Below, one piece after another: positions 37,821 through 41,628 of a stretch of 41,628 bases of DNA (positions are counted from its first letter, which is position 1; the number at the start of each line of letters is the position of its first letter). The notes under the pieces are model-generated. The model had not been told where the DNA came from and made no database searches. It saw nothing but the letters and a program-made list of their open reading frames with translations. A program made the position numbers and the translations under genes. This DNA is from JBHPHI01 sp042569595 (GTDB taxonomy: Bacteria > Patescibacteriota > Microgenomatia > UBA1400 > 2-01-FULL-45-11): positions 1 through 41,628 of the forward strand of contig JBHPHI010000005.1 of assembly GCA_042569595.1 (NCBI GenBank). Direction: 5' to 3'.

Positions 37821-40457
37821 CTACGGAGTAGGGGTCGGCGTTGGATCAGGCGTCGGGGTAGGTGTTGGGTCTGGGGTTGGAGTAGGCGTTGGGTCTGGAG
37901 TAGGTTCTGGCTCACCTTCCCAAGGTATTCCTCCCACACCAATTCTTATATCGCCAGACTCGCCAGTTTTTCCATCACTTCTCCTTGCTCGAACTTTCAA
38001 CACATAATTACCATCAGACAAAGTTAGGGTTTCTCTGATTCTATCTCCCGTAAAACTTGTGTGTATAGACCCATCCACCAACACATCTACCTTATCAACC
38101 GATCCAGAGGTAACTACATCTATTTCAATAGGAACATCATTTCCTTCAAAATTCGTGTCTCCCTTTGGATTATTTACTTTCACCACCACTTCATTTGCAC
38201 TGTCGCATTTCTCTGTAGGAGGATGATATTTTGGATCGGGATACGAAACCAGCCACTCATTTATCGCTTCTTGCCAAGCATTCCTATCACTATGCAGCGG
38301 ATCATCTTCTTGCAGCACTACATACTCCTTCTCGTCATACTCGCCCTTTGCAATATCTATATTCGTTGCCAATTTTCCAGATGACTTACAAACTTTCACC
38401 ATTGCATGAATTGGATCGGGCAAAGGAGGAAGCGTTCCTTTCATAATATATTCGCTCCTTGCTGGAAAAGCATGATGCTCTGGATATCCAGAAACGCTAT
38501 CAACTAAAACTGCCTCAACATTTTTGGGTATATCCCACGCTTCTGCTGGTCTTGTTCTCAAAGCCTCAACGATAATTCTCCTCCATATAGGAGAGGCTCC
38601 TGTTACTCCGGAAGCAACTCTGGTCATTGCAGAATTGTCATTATTTCCTACCCAAACTCCCACCATTACCGAATTACTCCATCCAACTGTCCAGTTATCT
38701 CTTTTGTCATTTGTAGTTCCCGTTTTTACTGCAACATTGTCTCCAAGACTTAAGTAGGAGTTTGCACCAAAAGTAAGGTGTCTTGCAAGATCATCGCTTA
38801 AAATATGATTCATTAAAAACGCCACGCCCTCATTTAAAACTCTTCTGTTTTTTACTTTTTTATGCTCAAACAATACTTTTCCGTCCTTATCTTCAACCTT
38901 CAATATGCTAATCGGCTCCACTCGCAAGCCCCCATTTGCAAATGCGCTATAGGCAGAAACCATATCTATCAGTCTTACTTCACCTCCGCCTAAAGTTACC
39001 GACAAACCAAATCTCCTCATATTCTCAGTAGACGGCTCAAGCGTGGTAAAACCCATGTCATATGCAATCTGCAACATATCCTTCACACCCACCAAAGCCA
39101 GTAGTTTTACAGCCGGAACGTTTAAAGAATTTCCTAAAGCAAAACGAAGTTGGGTGGGACCGTGATATTCTCCAGTATAATTTTGAGGTTTATAAACTTT
39201 ACCGTCTCCACCAGGGAACTCAGTCAGGGTATCCATTAGCATATGAGCGGGGGTATATCCCTTCTTAAATGCTGTAGCGTAAGTAATAGGCTTAATAGAG
39301 GACCCAGGCTGCCTCAGAGACAAGTTTACGTTTACTTGACCATCATAATCATCAGCAAAATAATCCTTACTTCCTACCATAGATAATATTTCGCCAGTAT
39401 TCGGATCCAGTACTGTTGCTGCGCCATTTGTTATATGCAAATCCTCAACATCAGCTATTTCCTCTGAAATTATTTCCTGGGCTTTTTCATGAAGCTCAAA
39501 GTCAAGCGTTGTTATTACCTTAAGACCTCCTTGCTCTACTAGTTTTTCTCCATACATGTCTTCTAAAATTTGCTTTACATACAACACAAAGTGCGGAGCT
39601 TTTATCCCAACTTCCTGGTCTTTAAATTCAATAGTGCTCAATTCTTCAAGAGCTTGCTTCTCCTCATCCTTACTTATATACCCATCTTCCTTCATTCTTC
39701 TCAAAACATTCTTTGTTCTAGAAACATACGCATCAGGAGTAGATCCATAGGGTGAGTAAGCCGACGGCCTTTGTGGCATTCCCGCCAAAACAGCACTTTC
39801 CAACAAACTCAATTCGTTTACTGATTTTCCAAAATATAGATCTGCAGCCGTACTTACTCCCCACGCAGTACCGCCATAAGGAGCTTCATTCAAATACATT
39901 TGAAGTATCTGATCTTTGCTATATCTTCTTTCAATTTGTACTGACAAAATAAACTCTTTAAATTTCCTGGACAATTTCCTTTCAGAAGACAACAAAACGT
40001 TCTTTACTAGTTGTTGAGTTAATGTAGATCCTCCCTGAGCTCTTCCCCTTGTAAACAAACGACTAAACCCTCGAAGCATGCCAAAAACATCAAAACCCTC
40101 GTGTGTGTAAAAATCTTTATCTTCTATTGCAACAGTGGCCTGTTTCAATTTCTCAGGAATCTCATCCACTTCAACTGGCGTTCTTTGTTGCTCTGCAAAA
40201 ACCTCATATAAAAGCTCTTCTTCTCGATCCATTATTTTAGTAGCAAAACCCTCTCTTCGAATTATTTTATCCGGAGAAGGAAGGTCTCTTGCAAACCACG
40301 CAAATAAAATAGCCAGAAGCAACCCAAACGCAACTACACCACCCAAAGCAAACAACGCCAAAGTTCTATAAAGCCTAGCCTTATCCAACTTACTTATTCT
40401 TTTTCCCTTAGCTTTTAGTTTTTTTACTCGGCGTTTCCAGGTTCTTTTCCATGACAT
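37821..40457 (-). CDS. Bifunctional penicillin-binding protein 1A (class A PBP)
   Basis: An 878-residue protein. A basic cytoplasmic start and one membrane helix (about 33-53) precede the glycosyltransferase domain: AIEDKDFYTHEGFD near 107, GGSTLTQQLVKN near 140, RKFKEFILSVQIERRYSKDQILQMYLN near 160. The transpeptidase has RQPGSSIKPITYA near 385 (Ser nucleophile, SxxK), GNSLN near 441 (SxN) and VKTGTTNDKRDNW near 577 (KTG). A beta-rich C-terminal domain (about 750-845) and a Pro-Thr tail follow. It builds peptidoglycan outside the membrane. Promoter TGGTAGAAT lies six bases before ATG. Confidence 0.95.
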   Translation of the reverse strand: MSWKRTWKRRVKKLKAKGKRISKLDKARLYRTLALFALGGVVAFGLLLAILFAWFARDLPSPDKIIRREGFATKIMDREEELLYEVFAEQQRTPVEVDEIPEKLKQATVAIEDKDFYTHEGFDVFGMLRGFSRLFTRGRAQGGSTLTQQLVKNVLLSSERKLSRKFKEFILSVQIERRYSKDQILQMYLNEAPYGGTAWGVSTAADLYFGKSVNELSLLESAVLAGMPQRPSAYSPYGSTPDAYVSRTKNVLRRMKEDGYISKDEEKQALEELSTIEFKDQEVGIKAPHFVLYVKQILEDMYGEKLVEQGGLKVITTLDFELHEKAQEIISEEIADVEDLHITNGAATVLDPNTGEILSMVGSKDYFADDYDGQVNVNLSLRQPGSSIKPITYATAFKKGYTPAHMLMDTLTEFPGGDGKVYKPQNYTGEYHGPTQLRFALGNSLNVPAVKLLALVGVKDMLQIAYDMGFTTLEPSTENMRRFGLSVTLGGGEVRLIDMVSAYSAFANGGLRVEPISILKVEDKDGKVLFEHKKVKNRRVLNEGVAFLMNHILSDDLARHLTFGANSYLSLGDNVAVKTGTTNDKRDNWTVGWSNSVMVGVWVGNNDNSAMTRVASGVTGASPIWRRIIVEALRTRPAEAWDIPKNVEAVLVDSVSGYPEHHAFPARSEYIMKGTLPPLPDPIHAMVKVCKSSGKLATNIDIAKGEYDEKEYVVLQEDDPLHSDRNAWQEAINEWLVSYPDPKYHPPTEKCDSANEVVVKVNNPKGDTNFEGNDVPIEIDVVTSGSVDKVDVLVDGSIHTSFTGDRIRETLTLSDGNYVLKVRARRSDGKTGESGDIRIGVGGIPWEGEPEPTPDPTPTPTPDPTPTPTPDPTPTPTP
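37824..37911 (-). repeat. Tandem repeat coding the Pro-Thr tail of the PBP
   Basis: About three near-identical units of roughly 24 bases encode PTPTPTPDPTPTPTPDP-type sequence at the C-terminus of the PBP. Such tails are flexible, extended and may span the wall; their length can vary by slippage. Confidence 0.8.
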
Positions 40458-40537
40458 AGGCTCATTCTACCAAACAACCCCCCTCTATCAAACAAAACTA
40501 TTTGATAAAAAATTCCTAATACACGATAATTCAAATC

Positions 40538-40975
40538 ATGAAGCTAGTAGTGCAACGTGTGTCTAGAGGAAGTGTAAGCGTAAAAAATAAAACCATAGGC
40601 TCTATCAATAGAGGTTTCGTTGTAATGGTTGGCCTAAAAGGAGGTGACACAGAAAACACTGTAGACAAACTAGCTCAAAAACTCATCAATCTCAGAATAA
40701 TGTCTGATCAACAAGAAAGAATGAACAAATCTTTAGAAGATGTTGGTGGAGAAATTCTGCTTATATCCCAATTTACTTTATATGCAGACACAAAAGGAAG
40801 AAGGCCAGGATTTACAAAAGCCATGTGTCCTAAAGATGCAAAAAATTTATTCAACTATTTTGTAGATCAAGTGAAAAAATCAGGCCTGAAAATAGAAACT
40901 GGGGAGTTTGGAACCATGATGCAAGTTGAAATCATAAATGACGGTCCAGTCACCATCATTCTTGAAGAAAATTGA
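40538..40975 (+). CDS. dtd: D-aminoacyl-tRNA deacylase
   Basis: A 145-residue DTD protein. It frees tRNAs wrongly charged with D-amino acids or glycine. Seen: MKLVVQRVSRGSVSV at the start, LISQFTLYADTKGRRPGFTKA near 75-96 (SQFTL motif and binding loop) and NDGPVTIIL near 134 (Gly-Pro of the cross-subunit motif). Family length is normal. GATAAT lies seven bases before the ATG, so leaderless, and diverges from the PBP promoter. Its stop codon is inside the -35 box of the next promoter. Confidence 0.96.
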   Translation: MKLVVQRVSRGSVSVKNKTIGSINRGFVVMVGLKGGDTENTVDKLAQKLINLRIMSDQQERMNKSLEDVGGEILLISQFTLYADTKGRRPGFTKAMCPKDAKNLFNYFVDQVKKSGLKIETGEFGTMMQVEIINDGPVTIILEEN

Positions 40976-40999
40976 CAACTCCTGCCAATTTGGTAAAAT
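40972..40999 (+). promoter_or_regulatory. Promoter of the right-hand T-box leader
   Basis: TTGACA (40972-40977), a 16-base spacer and TAAAAT (40994-40999), extended by TGG. It overlaps the dtd stop codon. The start is expected near 41006. Confidence 0.7.
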
Positions 41000-41005
41000 T
41001 CCTAA

Positions 41006-41345
41006 ACTTTGACAAGTAAATAAACGCAAAGATTGAGTGAAGTAGGTTTATTCGACGGCAATTAGAGAGTTAGCAGTTGGTGAAAGCTAACCAGATCAAA
41101 TAAATTGAATTACCCTCATAAGCAGCTTGAACAAAATTCAAGACGGGTGCGCCCGTATATAGCGCTAAAGCATGTCACAAAAGAAACAGAGTGCTTGAAA
41201 AATTAAGGATTACCTTAAGTTTGTTTCATGACCCCGCGTGACGGGGTTTTATTATGGAACTTTGGTATTCAAAACAAGGTGGTACCGCCCTCAAAAGAGA
41301 GCCCTTGTAGGTTTATTAGATTAGTAAACCCGCAAGGGTTTTTTT
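41006..41345 (+). promoter_or_regulatory. T-box riboswitch, full-size
   Basis: Stem I: CAATT (41059-41063) with AATTG (41103-41107), AGAGAG bulge at 41064-41069, TTAGC/GCTAA closing the distal loop AGTTGGTGAAA. The specifier side is AATTACC (41108-41114), closed by TGAG (41034-41037) with CTCA (41115-41118). Stem-like parts follow (ACGGG/CCCGT, CCCCG/CGGGG). The antiterminator is ACAAGG (41274-41279), bulge TGGTACC (41280-41286), CCTTGT (41303-41308). The terminator is AAACCC/GGGTTT (41326-41341) with T-run. TGGT fits a tRNA with discriminator A. Specifier candidates are ATT (Ile) or TAC (Tyr). Confidence 0.85.
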
Positions 41346-41355
41346 GTGGAGAAAA

Positions 41356-41628
41356 ATGAACAAAGAAATATTTTTACAAAACAGAGGAGAGGCTGGCTTA
41401 TTTGCTGTGCAACAATTCCAAAACCCTTCAATACCCATTCACAATTCTAGAAAAATTCCAGAAACGATTGAAAGGTCAAGCGGTTTCGTGGATTTAGTCT
41501 CCATAGTTTGCCCAAATTGGCAAGTGAATCCTGAAGGAAGAATAGTTGCTCAAATTTCAGAAGAAACAGAAAGGGCTAATATATTTTTTGGGCATGACAT
41601 ACCAAACTTAATTGAGCAGCTCGATCTG
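41356..41628 (+). CDS. Unrecognised protein under T-box control, 5' part only
   Basis: The first 91 codons are visible; the gene runs off the window. GGAG stands six bases before the ATG. The sequence is soluble, without signal peptide; notable parts are SGFVDLVSIVCPNWQVNPEG near 42-61 and NIFFGHDIPNLIEQ near 75-88. It does not look like the start of a tRNA synthetase, transporter or biosynthetic enzyme that I know. The T-box means its expression should follow charging of one tRNA. Confidence 0.65.
   Translation, partial: MNKEIFLQNRGEAGLFAVQQFQNPSIPIHNSRKIPETIERSSGFVDLVSIVCPNWQVNPEGRIVAQISEETERANIFFGHDIPNLIEQLDL

Noticed and set aside
38061..40371. Several plus-strand frames of 60-107 codons opposite the PBP gene
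   Set aside because: They have no promoter or SD and are shadows of a clear 878-residue PBP with complete domains.
41231..41253. CCCCG/CGGGG hairpin in the right-hand leader as a plain terminator ending the dtd transcript
   Set aside because: Only four T follow and it lies inside the T-box leader at the place of Stem III; the real terminator with seven T is at 41326-41345.
1..41628. CRISPR array
   Set aside because: No regularly spaced direct repeats with unique spacers were found; the only short tandem repeat is inside the PBP gene and is coding.

Overview
The window looks like a chromosome segment of a Candidate Phyla Radiation (Patescibacteria) bacterium, most likely Microgenomates or a close relative. 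This is an inference from gene content and style: AT-rich sequence, standard code with TGA used as stop, a DUF5660 protein, a trigger factor without its PPIase domain, ThrRS without TGS, a PheRS beta chain without its tRNA-binding OB domain, a PBP1A with a Thr-Pro tail, and many promoters whose -10 box lies 6-9 bases before the ATG (leaderless mRNAs). No 16S gene is present, so placement stays tentative.

Left part (1-9.6 kb), accessory in character: the 3' end of an Elp3 gene, tRNA-Gln, an inositol-monophosphatase-like protein with a changed active-site motif, a tail-fibre-like surface protein, a flavin-binding oxidase-fold protein, an EamA transporter / small hydrolase / C39 peptidase / methyltransferase operon, an ATP-grasp ligase and several unrecognised proteins. 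Five related intergenic repeats (core CCAACCTCGTCCA...GCCAGCT) separate these genes and are not seen beyond 7 kb.

Middle (9.6-23 kb): envelope and housekeeping genes, including a large membrane protein, an M14-like carboxypeptidase, a PLP-fold protein, an LCP cell-wall ligase, an acyltransferase, NnrE, a DUF3179 protein, uracil-DNA glycosylase, TruB, a cytidylate-kinase-like protein, a MazG-like protein, tRNA-Lys, tRNA-Arg, a secreted glycosidase-like protein and a lysozyme-like protein. Two gene pairs are fired from 22-23 bp back-to-back promoters.

23.1-23.9 kb holds an RNA-rich locus: a 17-bp hairpin carrying SD and anti-SD-like arms, a 70-residue ORF, and a distal hairpin whose loop region is perfectly complementary over 12 nt to that ORF's ribosome binding site. 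A tiny promoter-plus-terminator RNA unit and tRNA-Leu follow.

24-31 kb: trigger factor, DUF5660, then a tightly packed operon containing an arginyl-tRNA-synthetase-like protein that has lost HIGH, a P-loop kinase and two M20 peptidases.

31-38 kb is the translation cluster thrS - infC - rpmI - rplT - pheS - pheT, in the same order as in E. coli. It carries two amino-acid-sensing devices: a compact T-box-like leader in front of the thrS unit, and a 12-codon leader peptide with four Phe codons plus an antiterminator/terminator pair in front of pheS. The window ends with PBP1A, Dtd and a full-size T-box leader in front of an unrecognised truncated gene.
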